Positions 1 through 9,289 of a stretch of DNA of 64,000 nt are shown piece by piece (positions within the stretch are counted from its first letter, which is position 1; each line of letters begins with the position of its first letter). The position numbers were made by a program, and so were the translations under genes. Origin of the DNA: Ampullaceana balthica (Eukaryota > Mollusca > Gastropoda > Lymnaeidae); NCBI GenBank assembly GCA_944989445.1, contig CALYLW010000060.1, forward strand, positions 128,459 through 192,458, in the 5' to 3' direction. The notes under the pieces were generated by a model, which saw only the letters and a list, made by a program, of their open reading frames with translations, did no database searches and was not told where the DNA came from.

Positions 1-420
1 AACGGGAGGGGGTGTTCTTGGTCTTATACTACTGCCAGTGGAACAGTAATTTGAGACTAGGAAGATGGTTTGACCTTTGTGCAAGTTACTTTGTGAGTTG
101 TAGGGGGTGTGAGAGCGTGTGGGGGACGTAGCCTATATGTGTGTGTGGGGGGTAGCTTATATTTGTTGGGATAGAGTGACTGTGTGGGGGAGCTTTACTG
201 TGTGAGGGAGCTTTACTGTGTGGGGGATATTTTCTGTGTGGGGGAGCTTTACTGTGTGGGGGATCTTTTCTGTGTGGGGGATCTTTACTGGGTTGGGCGC
301 TTGACAGTGAGGTAGCAGCTTTAGTGTGTGTCGGGCAGAGCTTGAGTGTGTGTGACAGTTTGAGTGTGTGTTACAGGTTGTGTGTGTGGGCTATGTTTAG
401 AGGGTGTGACGTAGAACGCC
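1..420. repeat. Degenerate GT/G-rich tandem repeat tract
   Basis: Between about 120 and 380 the sequence repeats variants of GTGTGGGGGAGCTTTACT with period near 20 bp, grading into plain GTGTG runs. The copies diverge too much to give a clean unit. No coding potential is seen here. Confidence 0.6.
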
Positions 421-678
421 ATTTTAACTCAGACCACACACAAATAGAACACTAAACAAAGAAGGGACATCTACTGTAAAAAGTACATTTTCATTTCTAT
501 ATGTCTCTTTTGTTTAAATGGGTTATTACCAACATCGCAGGACTCAAGAGGACAAGCTTAATTACTCTTTTATGTCTTTACAACATCCAGATGAATTTAA
601 TTTCTACATGAATAGTGCGGGAAAACATAATTTTGATTCTAATTTAAAAAAAAACAAGAGCGAACTGAATCTATTTTT

Positions 679-1478
679 TAGGGCTGCGGAAATTAACGAT
701 ACATTTTTCTATTAATTGTTTTAAAAAATTAACCATTAAATTATTTTTTAACGATTAATCGACCCATCAATTACAAATTATTGTAAGTCAAAAAGTAAAA
801 AAAGAATATAAAAAATAGCGGCGGATAAATAATAACACATTTTTGACGACTACAGGAACATTTTGGTTTTAAATTATTGAATGATGGGAATGTTCAAAAT
901 GTTGATAAAGTTTATTGTATCCATTGTGAGAAATCGTTTGCCTGCCATGGTTCTAACACTTCGCCTACTTATCAATCCAAAAGAAAGGCGTATTAAGTTA
1001 ATGGCAGTAATGGAGTCTAACTCAGAGACAGAAAATAACGACAGCTCTTCTGATGAATTATTGCGTTGCAAAATGGAGATAAAAGTTCCCGAATCCATTA
1101 ACCCTCTACAATGGTGAAAACTTAATGAACACCTATATCCGATAATGTCATTCCTTGCCAAGACCTTTATGTGCACACCAGTTATCTCAGTTCCATGTGA
1201 ATGAGTGTTCAGCTCGGCTGGTTATATTGTCTACTAGACCCGCTCATCACTTGAACTAAATAATGTCAACACACTTGTCGTTTTAGCGTAGTTGGTTAAA
1301 AGATGACATATAAAGGAGACATTCAAGTGTTATTTAGATTTTCAACAAGAACGTTTAATAAGTGTTACTTAAGACATCATAAATTCTCATTTTTGGCTTT
1401 TATCGAAATTAACGATTAATTAATAGTTAATTTTTGAAAAGTTAATGATTAAATTTACATTAATCGTTAACAGCCCTA
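679..1478 (+). mobile_element. Internally deleted hAT element, TAGGGCTG-terminus family (copy 1)
   Basis: The left end reads TAGGGCTGCGGAAATTAACG and the right end is the inverted form ending AACAGCCCTA. Subterminal DNA on both sides is rich in TTAACGATTAAT-type motifs. The element is about 800 bp, far below the 2.5-4 kb of an autonomous hAT, and keeps only the first and last parts of a transposase (see 898-1310). I could not find a convincing 8-bp target duplication, so the insertion is old or the ends are slightly misplaced. The same termini recur at 25378 and at 44481/47043. Confidence 0.75.
898..1310 (+). pseudogene. hAT transposase remnant: BED zinc finger plus C-terminal dimerisation region
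   Basis: From 898 one frame reads NVDKVYCIHCEKSF followed by a Ser/Thr-rich stretch, the start of a BED finger (C-x2-C); the matching histidines are lost. A second frame from about 1075 reads PESINPLQW, then, through stops, SFLAKTFMCTPVISVPCE and VFSSAGYIV...RSSLELNNVN. That is the classic hAT C-terminal signature (NPLxWW, P-S-E-R-VFSxAG, RR-S-L, N-V). At least three in-frame stops are present (after PLQW, after VPCE, after YIVY), and the catalytic core between the two ends is missing. hAT transposases are nuclear cut-and-paste enzymes; this one cannot be functional. The hAT assignment is firm, the subfamily is not. Confidence 0.8.
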
Positions 1479-1536
1479 ATTATTACACAAGCCTTTTCAC
1501 ACTACTTCCTATACAGCACACCCTGTCACACTTGGA

Positions 1537-2180
1537 ACTATGATGACTAAAGTGCTAAGTGAGGCTACCAGCACCCCTGTCACACTAGGAACTATAATGA
1601 CGAAAGTGCTAAATGAGGCTACCAGCACCCCTGTCACACTAGGAACTATGATGACGAAAGTGCAAAGTGAGGCTACCAGCACCCCTGTCACACTAGGAAC
1701 TATGATGACGAAAGTGCTAAGTGAGGCTACCAGCACCCCTGTCACACTAGGAACTATGATGACTAAAGTGCTAAGTGAGGCTACCAGCACCCCTGTCACA
1801 CTAGGAACTATGATGACTACAGTGCTAAGTGAGGCTACCAGCACCCCTGTCACACTAGGAACTATGATGACTAAAGTGCTAAGTGAGGCTACCAGCACCC
1901 CTGTCACACTAGGAACTATGATGACTAAAGTGCTAAGTGAGGCTACCAGCACCCCTGTCACACTAGGAACTATGATGACTAAAGTGCTAAGTGAGGCTAC
2001 CAGCACCCCTGTCACACTAGGAACTATGATGACTAAAGTGCTAAGTGAGGCTACCAGCACCCCTGTCACACTAGGAACTATGATGACTAAAGTGCTAAGT
2101 GGGGCTACCAGCACCCCTGTTACACTAGGAACTATGATGACTAAAGTGCTAAGTGAGGCTACCAGCACCCTCATCCCCTT
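1537..2180. repeat. 54-bp minisatellite, about 12 copies
   Basis: The unit begins ACTATGATGACTAAAGTGCT and recurs at exactly 54-bp spacing from 1537 to 2131 with few substitutions. Because 54 is divisible by three and the unit lacks stops in several frames, long open frames appear on both strands (for example the plus frame repeating MMTKVLSEATSTPVTLGT). Open frames on both strands argue against a real protein. The array starts about 60 bp after the hAT right end at 1478. Confidence 0.92.
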
Positions 2181-2183
2181 CAT

Positions 2184-2435
2184 AACACAACCTTCAAGGC
2201 CGCAGATGTGACCACAAACAGATTTTATTGGATGTTACTTGTTTAGTCATGCCCTAACAAGCCTATGGTACACGGCCGTACGCCAGCACACATTGCACTA
2301 AAGATGCAGATTAGCTCGAGGTAAAGGTGTCACAGAAGTGAGTAGAGATAATATGTCAAGGTAACAAGCTCAATCAATAACATAAATAATGATAATACAG
2401 TACTATTGTTGTTTTTGTGATTATCATAGCCGAGT
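2184..2435. other. Unassigned spacer
   Basis: Moderately AT-rich single-copy-looking DNA between two repeat tracts. I see no recognisable gene or element. Confidence 0.4.
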
Positions 2436-2630
2436 GCACTTGAGAGCATTTTGAGTGCACCTAAGAACAGCTGCGTGCACATAAGAGTACACGAGAAAAC
2501 ATGAGTGCATCTGAGAGCACCTGAGTTTACCTCGGTACACAAGAGAACTGAGTGCTTCTGAGTGCACATGAGTGCACCTGAGTGCACATGAGTGCACCTG
2601 CGTGCACATGAAAGTACATGAGACACCTCG
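2436..2630. repeat. Degenerate ~10/20-bp repeat of GAGTGCAC(C/A)T
   Basis: Variants of GAGTGCACCT and GAGTGCACAT alternate across the tract. The palindromic GTGCAC core recurs about every 10 bp. Open frames on the minus strand are products of the repeat. Confidence 0.7.
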
Positions 2631-2883
2631 CTATAGTACATCTGCATCTACCATGTTTAATTAAAGAAAATAGACTAGTCTATGTAGGCATACTTTGCTA
2701 GTTTAAACGTGCTTACCTCCAAAGAAGGCACACTGCCAGTCAAGACTGCATATTTGCTGATGTAAACACAATACAACTACGTGGATCTCGACATAAGTAA
2801 TGCTTTGTTATTGACATCACAATTGTATCTTGAAGAAAACGAACTTGTAGCTAGACAGGTGTGAAAGTCTAAGTATAATAAAA

Positions 2884-3505
2884 TGGTGGATGTAGACACA
2901 CAATGATGGATGTAAACACAATTGTGGATGTAGATACAATGGTGGATGTAGATACATTGGTGGATGTAGACAGAATGGTGGATGTGGACACAATGGTGGA
3001 TGTAGATGCAATGGTTGATGTAGATACAATGGTTGATGTAGATACATTGGTGGATGTAGACAGAATGGTGGATGTGGACACAAATGTGGATGTAGATACA
3101 ATGGAGGATGTAGATACAATAGAGGATGTAGATACAATGGTGGATGTAGACACAAATGTGGATGAAGATACAATGGTTGATGTAGATACAATGTTGGATG
3201 TAGATACAATGGTGGATGTAGACACAATGGTGGATGTAGATACAATGATGGATGTAGACACACATGTGGATGTACATACAATGGTGGATGTAGACACACA
3301 TGTGGATGTAGATACAATGGTGGATGTAGACACACATGTGGATGTAGATACAATGGTGGCTGTAGATACAATGTTGGATGAAGATACAAATGTGGATGTA
3401 GATACAATGGTGGCTGTAGATACAATGTTGGATGAAGATACAAATGTGGATGTAGATAGATTAGTGGATGTAGACACATTGGTGGATGTAGATACAGTGA
3501 TGCAT
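2884..3505. repeat. 18-bp minisatellite, about 34 copies
   Basis: The unit is GGTGGATGTAGATACAAT with frequent single-base variants (GACACA, GATGAAG, TTGGTG). Since 18 is divisible by three, several frames stay open on both strands: the plus strand repeats VDVDTM, minus frames repeat YIHHCI-like or STSTIV-like peptides. Many incompatible frames open at once indicate a repeat, not a gene. Confidence 0.92.
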
Positions 3506-4193
3506 GTGGACTACCGCAAATATTCTCCTCATGTTCTTGCTGATCCATGCTCCTGTAATAATCCTTTTCTACTTGGCCATACATATCAACATCAATGTTA
3601 AAAAAATACGTTCTTTTAAGATAAAACTTGAATTTCTTGAGAAATAACACAACAAAATTCTTTAATCTTGGGGGCTAAATTTTAAACTTTCGTTATTGTA
3701 CGGAACATGAACCAATGGCTGTTGGGATGTTGTCCCAAAAAAAAAGGTAACCTCAAATAAGATCTAATTAAGTGACAGCTTGTAGACAAGAGATTGACTC
3801 AAAGTGTCACGGTCCAGTGACAGTGCACATGTTTACAAAATATCCCCAACCACACACCGTAACCCTAATAATAGCCAAGTAAGCTGAAGTACACAGACAT
3901 CGCACGGTATTTTGGTGAGAACGAGACATGGCAATCAAAGGACAGTTTCTAAGAAGATCAAGTTATTAACTTGTTTAGAGGAGTGTAACCTACGCAGGAC
4001 CTAGGACTGAAGCTAAAACACATTTGAAAATGAACAAGAGTCCACCAAAGTGCATTTGTAAAAGTGCCAAACAAGATTGAAAAAAATATCCGGTTTTTAA
4101 TAGTTTTTTTCTTCTTTTGAGCTTGAACTGACCCTTTTAGGACCTCTGCAGCGTGTTCCGTATGCTGCACAATGCCGCCTTTAGTGCCTTGAC
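3506..4193. other. Unassigned AT-rich spacer
   Basis: No recognisable gene, terminal repeat or tandem array. Short open frames have no convincing protein features. Confidence 0.4.
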
Positions 4194-4589
4194 CAGAGGC
4201 GTCACTAGCGTTGGTGTGACCCGGGGCGGTAGCTCATGGTGTCAAACACTCACGACCAATGTTTCCTCTAAGGTTCGTTGGTTCGTGTACAAAGTAAAAA
4301 AACAAACAAAAAAACTCGTGTGTAAAGTTGCACAGCATTCATTTTGTGTGCAATATTTTACTAAATTTGCTGCGCGGTACTAAAAACTGCTGCGCGGCGT
4401 TGTTAAAATATATGCGTTGCCGCGCAACTTAAAAGGAACATTGCTCTCGATTTTACCCATACAACTCCTCCGAGGACGTTCAGTGCCAAATAACGGGAAC
4501 ATACAGAATTTTACATTTTGGTGTCACCCCTTGTGATGGTGTCATCCGGGGCGGTCCACAGCCCTCGCAACCCCCTAGTGACGCCACTG
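4194..4589 (+). mobile_element. hAT-like MITE, GGCGTCACTAG family (copy 1, interrupted)
   Basis: The left end reads CAGAGGCGTCACTAGCG and the right end CTAGTGACGCCACTG, an imperfect terminal inverted repeat. The interior (GGTGTGACCCGG, CTCCTCCGAGGACG, GCCAAATAACGGGAACATA) matches copies at 30170-30360 and 39572-39751, which are 180-190 bp long. This copy is about 400 bp because a second MITE sits inside it (4257-4443). No clear target duplication is seen for this copy; the other copies show 8-bp duplications. Confidence 0.8.
4257..4443 (+). mobile_element. hAT-like MITE, CAATGTTTCC family (nested copy)
   Basis: It starts CAATGTTTCCTCTAAGG and ends TTAAAAGGAACATTG. It is flanked by CTCACGAC and CTCTCGAT (6 of 8 identical), a decayed 8-bp target duplication as expected for hAT. 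A second copy is at 13041-13261 with shared interior motifs such as AAGTTGCACAGCAT. It has no coding capacity. Confidence 0.78.
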
Positions 4590-5256
4590 CTTAGTCTAAC
4601 TTACTTATTAATTTCGTGACGGTGACCTGTAAAATAGCAAACAACAAAATAGCGCAGATGAAGATTGGAGGCGATTGTTCCAATAGATGCTTATGTTTCA
4701 AGATGGACTACCAACGAGGTATAGCGTCCTTATGTTTGCGTGCATTAGTCCTCGCTCTTTCATCGTGCACTCTTTAATGACATCTGACAACAATTTAAGG
4801 AAGGAAATTGTTCCTAAAATATGTCAGACAAGCCTTGAACTAAAGAATTGTTTATTAACTAATTGAATTATATTTTTTACAGTATGATTCTTGTCTGTCA
4901 TACTTTAAGAACATTTATTTAAAGTTCGTCTAACTTTTGATCGTGTCCAAAATTTCAGTGTACTTTGTCTTACTTTTGTAACTTTCAAAATTAAAGTCAA
5001 TCCTTATTAAAGAATTATTTAAACCCTAAAAGGCATAACGTGGCGTTTTGACTCAAAAATAATTCGAGTAAATTCTCACTATCTGTCCTTGTAACAAAAC
5101 AAAACAGAGGACTAACTTACTTACCTTTTCTGCTGCAAGAATGAGGAATTATAATTATGAATTGTGGACAAATTACTTGAATATAACAGATTATTTCGTG
5201 TTGAATGATTTTACAAAATAAAGTACATATACTCGAGAAAATAAAGTTTCTTTGAG
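4590..5256. other. Unassigned AT-rich DNA
   Basis: No gene, tandem repeat or terminal repeat recognised. Confidence 0.4.
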
Positions 5257-5345
5257 CAGTGCTTTTCAAACTTTTTAGTATCTTTGATGCAGGAATTTTT
5301 CCATTGGGTCAGGTCATTGCTAAGTACAGGTACGGTGTAGCACAT
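5257..5345 (+). mobile_element. Solo end of the CAGTGCTTCTCAAA hAT/MITE family
   Basis: CAGTGCTTTTCAAACTTTTT and the following GCAGGAATTTTTCCATTG match one terminus of the family seen complete at 57592-57859 and 24943-25243. No partner terminus is found nearby, so this is a truncated copy. Confidence 0.65.
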
Positions 5346-5570
5346 TGTTACCTTCCTTGATTCCTATTTATCTGCTAGTCGTATAAACATAATTCTTATG
5401 ATGTTTAATAAAAATAAATAAATAAAAAAATAAATAGAAAAAATAAATATTTATCACTACTCTCAGAAATAAAAAAAAATAAAAAATTAAGAACTTCTTT
5501 TATATGAACTGTATACTTTGATAATATTGTTTAAAATATAATTTGAAAAAGGAAACTTTAACTCATTTTT

Positions 5571-6137
5571 AAATCCTTTATATTAACTCGTGGTGTCTGC
5601 TGCCGCCCTTGATTGCTTGCTTGCTTGCTTGTATATTGTATTTTTTAAATTTTTATTTTTTCTTTTTTATATTTTTATTTTTATTTAACATAAATATTTT
5701 AAAATACAACATGTTTTAAGAATATTATTATCACTTATGTAAGTATTGTAAGAATGTATTTTATGTTGTACTGATGAAGGCATTAGCCGAAACGTTTACT
5801 GTCGTATCAGTCTAAAAATAAAGCTCAAATTTATTGTTTTCATTGCACAATTTGTTTGTGTATTTTGTATTTTATTTTTTGAGATAGACCGTCGCGTTGC
5901 GTATTATATTGAACAACCTTTCTGTCGCGCAATAAGGTGCGTATTTTATTGACAACTCTTTTTATAAACATATTCCTGATCGGTGCGCATTATATTAAAC
6001 ATGTTTTACGACGCAACTGAAATTTTGTATTTCTGGATGGTCTTGCGCTGCGTATTATAATGAACATTCTTTTAGTTACTCCTCGTACATAAAGGATTTA
6101 TAGTCAAAAACTTGGTTTTTTACGTTTTTTAAAAATT
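5571..6137 (+). mobile_element. ~500-bp rolling-circle-like repeat, first unit of a tandem pair, with Penelope insert
   Basis: It begins AAATCCTTTATATTAACTCG and ends with ATAAAGGATTTATAGTC followed by the small hairpin AAAAAC-TTG-GTTTTT. The same termini bound the tetramer at 37237-39252. The unit is atypical: after GCTTGCTTG its middle portion is replaced by Penelope 3' DNA (5626-5873), then the unit resumes at TTTTTGAGATAGA. The next unit follows directly at 6138. Confidence 0.8.
5626..5873 (+). mobile_element. Penelope-like element 3' fragment
   Basis: From about 5690 it matches the non-coding 3' ends of the inverted dimer at 20364-21910, including CTGATGAAGGC...GCCGAAACG (5771-5794) and AATAAAGCTCAAATTTATTG, and ends GTGTATTTTGTATTTTAT like the dimer arms. 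No GIY-YIG coding sequence remains. It replaces about 200 bp of the surrounding ~500-bp repeat rather than adding to it. Confidence 0.8.
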
Positions 6138-6566
6138 AAATCCTTTATATTAACTCGTGGTGTCTGGTTGAACCCTTGATTGCTTGCTTGTCGCCAAAAC
6201 TTTTGATCAATTTTTAACCCACTTCCTCGTAAGCTAGCGAGTTGAAATTTTGCAGGCGGTTTTGTATCGATGATTAAAACAATGTATCAAAATTTCAGAT
6301 CGATCGCATGTACCGTAATTAAATTATCGATTTTTTAGATTATTTTATTTATTCCTATGTATCATGTTATTTTTTGAGATAGAGCGTCGCGGTGCGTATT
6401 ATATTGAACAACCTTTCTGTCGCGCAATAAGGTGCGTATTTTATTGACAACTCTTTTCATAAACATATTACTGATCGGTGCGCATTATATTAAACATGTT
6501 TTACGACACAACTGCAATTTTGTATTTTGCGATGGTGTTGAGTCTCGTATTATAATGAACACTAGA
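6138..6566 (+). mobile_element. ~500-bp rolling-circle-like repeat, second tandem unit, 3' truncated
   Basis: It starts AAATCCTTTATATTAACTCG and contains the family landmarks TAAGCTAGCGAGTTGAAATT, AGATCGATCGCATGTACCG and CGCGCAATAAGGTGCG. It stops after TCGTATTATAATGAACACT, where the GC-rich repeat at 6567 begins, so the terminal hairpin is missing. Confidence 0.8.
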
Positions 6567-6925
6567 CGCCCCGCGGCGTAGCATACGCCGCAGACTTGCT
6601 CATGGAAAGTTCTTTTACCCCTTTAATGCACTTTTTTAGGGCGCCCACGGCGCCGAACTTTTTCAACAGCCCAACTAACGTCCTTGTTTGATCAATAAGA
6701 AACATTAAACTTTCTGAAATGCACACAAAGTATTTTATAATAGGGGTTTTACGGCGCCTATGGCGCCCTCTTTGTTTTTTGATGTTATAATTCACCATCA
6801 TCAAATCCTATTTTTACATTGTTCCCTTTTTACAAAATTAAAATATCAGCGAAAACAATGACAGGAATACTATCATCCCTTAAACATAAACTGTGATTGG
6901 CCGACCCTAGCGAGGGTTAGTCATA
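6567..6925 (+). repeat. GC-rich interspersed repeat (GGCGTAGCATACGCCGCAG family), copy 1
   Basis: GCGGCGTAGCATACGCCGCA followed by GACTTGCTCATGG is shared with 49085-49345 and, inverted, with 7075-7225. The end of this copy (GACCCTAGCGAGGGTTAGTC) is also found near 49318. Unlike its surroundings it is GC-rich. I do not know the family. Confidence 0.6.
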
Positions 6926-7033
6926 TTTAGGGTTGTTAATTGCTTGTTTTTTGTTTGTTTTTTTGGACCGATTATCGATTATGTAACTCCGATTTTAAAT
7001 CGATAATCGTTTTATAGCTTACTTCATAGAAGT

Positions 7034-7299
7034 TAGGGGTGTACCGAATTTCGACTGCAAATGTCTCGAAACCAAAAATAAGTTGGCAGTCCCCCCCCAC
7101 CCCCAAACCGACGTTCACTCGCGTTGTTTTGATTTCCTCGTGCTGTAGTTTGTGTCCGTTCTTTCTCCACTTTGTTTACACTCTCAATGAGCAAGTCTGC
7201 GGCGTATGCTACGCCACGGGTCGTCCTGTCTTTTAAAAACTTCCTCTTAAACAACCGATTTGCTCTTTCTAACATTGATTGTGAAATATCACACCTCTA
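7034..7299. mobile_element. Possible hAT-type MITE carrying an inverted GC-rich repeat copy
   Basis: The left end TAGGGGTGTACCGAATTTC and the inverted right end (TAGAGGTGTGATATTTCAC) look like a hAT terminal repeat pair. The interior 7075-7225 is the minus-strand form of the GC-rich repeat at 6567 and 49085. The 8-bp flanks do not match, so this is tentative. Confidence 0.4.
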
Positions 7300-7429
7300 A
7301 ACCGAAACGTTTGCTTTTTACATATAAATTACAAATAACTACCTGGAAATTTATTTTAAACAAGAATTACTAGGAGAATTACTACTATTAGCAACCTCTC
7401 AATAATCGTCTACAGAGAAGGAGCGTATG

Positions 7430-8445
7430 TATTACACAAGTCAAGTGAGATGACACACGTAAATATATACGTATAAGAAAAAGAGATGACATACGTAAAT
7501 TTACAAGACAAGGAGATGACATAGGTAAATATATAAGACAAAGAGATGACATACGCAAATTTACAAGACAAGGAGATGACATGGGTAAATATATAAGACA
7601 AAGAGATGACATACGTAAATTTACAAGACAAGGAGATGACATAGGTAAATATATAAGACAAGGAAATGACATACGTAAATATACAAAACAAGGAGATGGC
7701 ATACGTAAATATATAAGACAACGAGATGACATACGTAAATATACAAAACAAGGAGATGGCATACGTAAATATATAAGACAAGGAATTGACATAAGTAAAT
7801 ATACAAGACAAGGAGATGACTTACGTAAATATATAAGACAAGGAGACGACACACGCAAATATACAAGACATAAGTAAATATATAAGACAAGGAGATGACA
7901 TATGTAAAAATACAAGAAAAGGAGATGACATACATAAATATACAAGACAAAGAGATAACATACGTAAATATATAAGACAAGGAGATAGCACACGTAAATA
8001 TATAGGACAATAGATGACATAAGTAAATACATAAGACAAGGAGATGACTTATGTAAAAATACAAGAAAAGGAGATGACATTCATAAATATACAAGACAAA
8101 GAGATAACATACGTAAATATATAAGACAAGGAGATGACTTACGTAAATATATAAGACAGGGAGATGACATACGTAAATATATAAGAAAAGGAGATGACAT
8201 ACGTAAATATACAAGACAAGGAGATGAAATACGTAAATATATAAGACAAGGAGATGAAGTTAGAGAATTAGTAAATATACAAAACAACGAGATGACATTA
8301 TACGTAAACATATACGACAAGGACATGACATACGTAAATATATAAGACAATGTGATAGCATACATAAATATACATAACAAGGAGATGACATGCGTAAATA
8401 TATCAGACAAGGAGATGACACACGTACATATAAAGACAATTACAT
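7430..8445. repeat. 30-bp minisatellite, about 33 copies
   Basis: The unit reads AAATATATAAGACAAGGAGA followed by TGACATACGT. Copies carry many point changes and a few indels. Several frames on both strands stay open because the period is divisible by three. I read these as repeat artefacts. Confidence 0.92.
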
Positions 8446-9082
8446 GATATGCATTGATACACAAGTTGTGGAGTTTTATTTGTATGTAAATGATGGTAAA
8501 ATATTTTTTTACCTGTCGAGGTATCTATATTCAATCAGATCACGTGTATTAATCTATTTAACGTTAGCATAATTATTCAAAGTGTTGTCTTGGACAGAGA
8601 TGGTGTCGCCTAGATTAACGTTTCAACAACACCACAGCAACATTTTACAAAGACATTCATCTCATTGGTAATTGTGGATATTTAAGGTGGCATATATTAA
8701 AGTTATTTGTATCATTTACAATTTTACTATCTAAAAATAAAATACCGGTACATTAAAATGTAAGGTAAGTGTATATAACTAGATTATATATTTCTTATCA
8801 ATGATAAATGTTATTTGGTAGCTAAATTCATAATATGGCAGTCAAAATATATACCTATTAGCTAGGATACAAATAGGTTGCTAAAAAAATTACAGTACCT
8901 GTAGCTAGAATACATATTTGGTATCAATGATAATTATTCAGGAGGTAAACAATATATAATGTAGAGTACAAATGCACATGCTTTATATAAAATGAAATAT
9001 TTTGGTGTGCGTGTGCAGATGAACTTGTGAACAAAATGTCTTATATTTGTCTCGATCCGTCTTCAAAGTTTCACTTTATACT
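8446..9082. other. Unassigned AT-rich DNA
   Basis: Weak partial repeats around GTAGCTAGAATACA and TAGCTAGGATACAA occur near 8820-8930, too few to define an array. Nothing else is recognised. Confidence 0.4.
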
Positions 9083-9289
9083 CCTGCCTTCATGGGCGTA
9101 GGGAAAGGGGGGGGGGCAAGGGGCATTTGCCCCCCCCCCTACATTTTAGAAAAATGTCATAAAAATGTCATAAAGTTGTTACAATAAAACTGAACTAAAT
9201 TTCCTGAAAGTTTATTACATTGAAGACAGTTTACATTTATCAAACATAAAAAAGAATTATACCTGCAAGTATAACTGATAACTATACTC

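Noticed and set aside
671..1486. Target duplication for the first TAGGGCTG hAT copy
   Set aside because: The 8-bp flanks CTATTTTT and ATTATTAC do not match; I list the element from its ends and coding remnants only.
2777..3650. Overlapping open frames in the 18-bp array, including an acidic VDVDTM repeat that might suggest a metal-binding protein
   Set aside because: Four or more frames are open on both strands, and unit changes do not favour conservative replacements in any of them.
5771..5815. A fully formed hammerhead ribozyme
   Set aside because: The core motifs are present, but stem I does not pair in the monomer and position 10.1 lacks a partner, so I keep it only as a candidate for testing.
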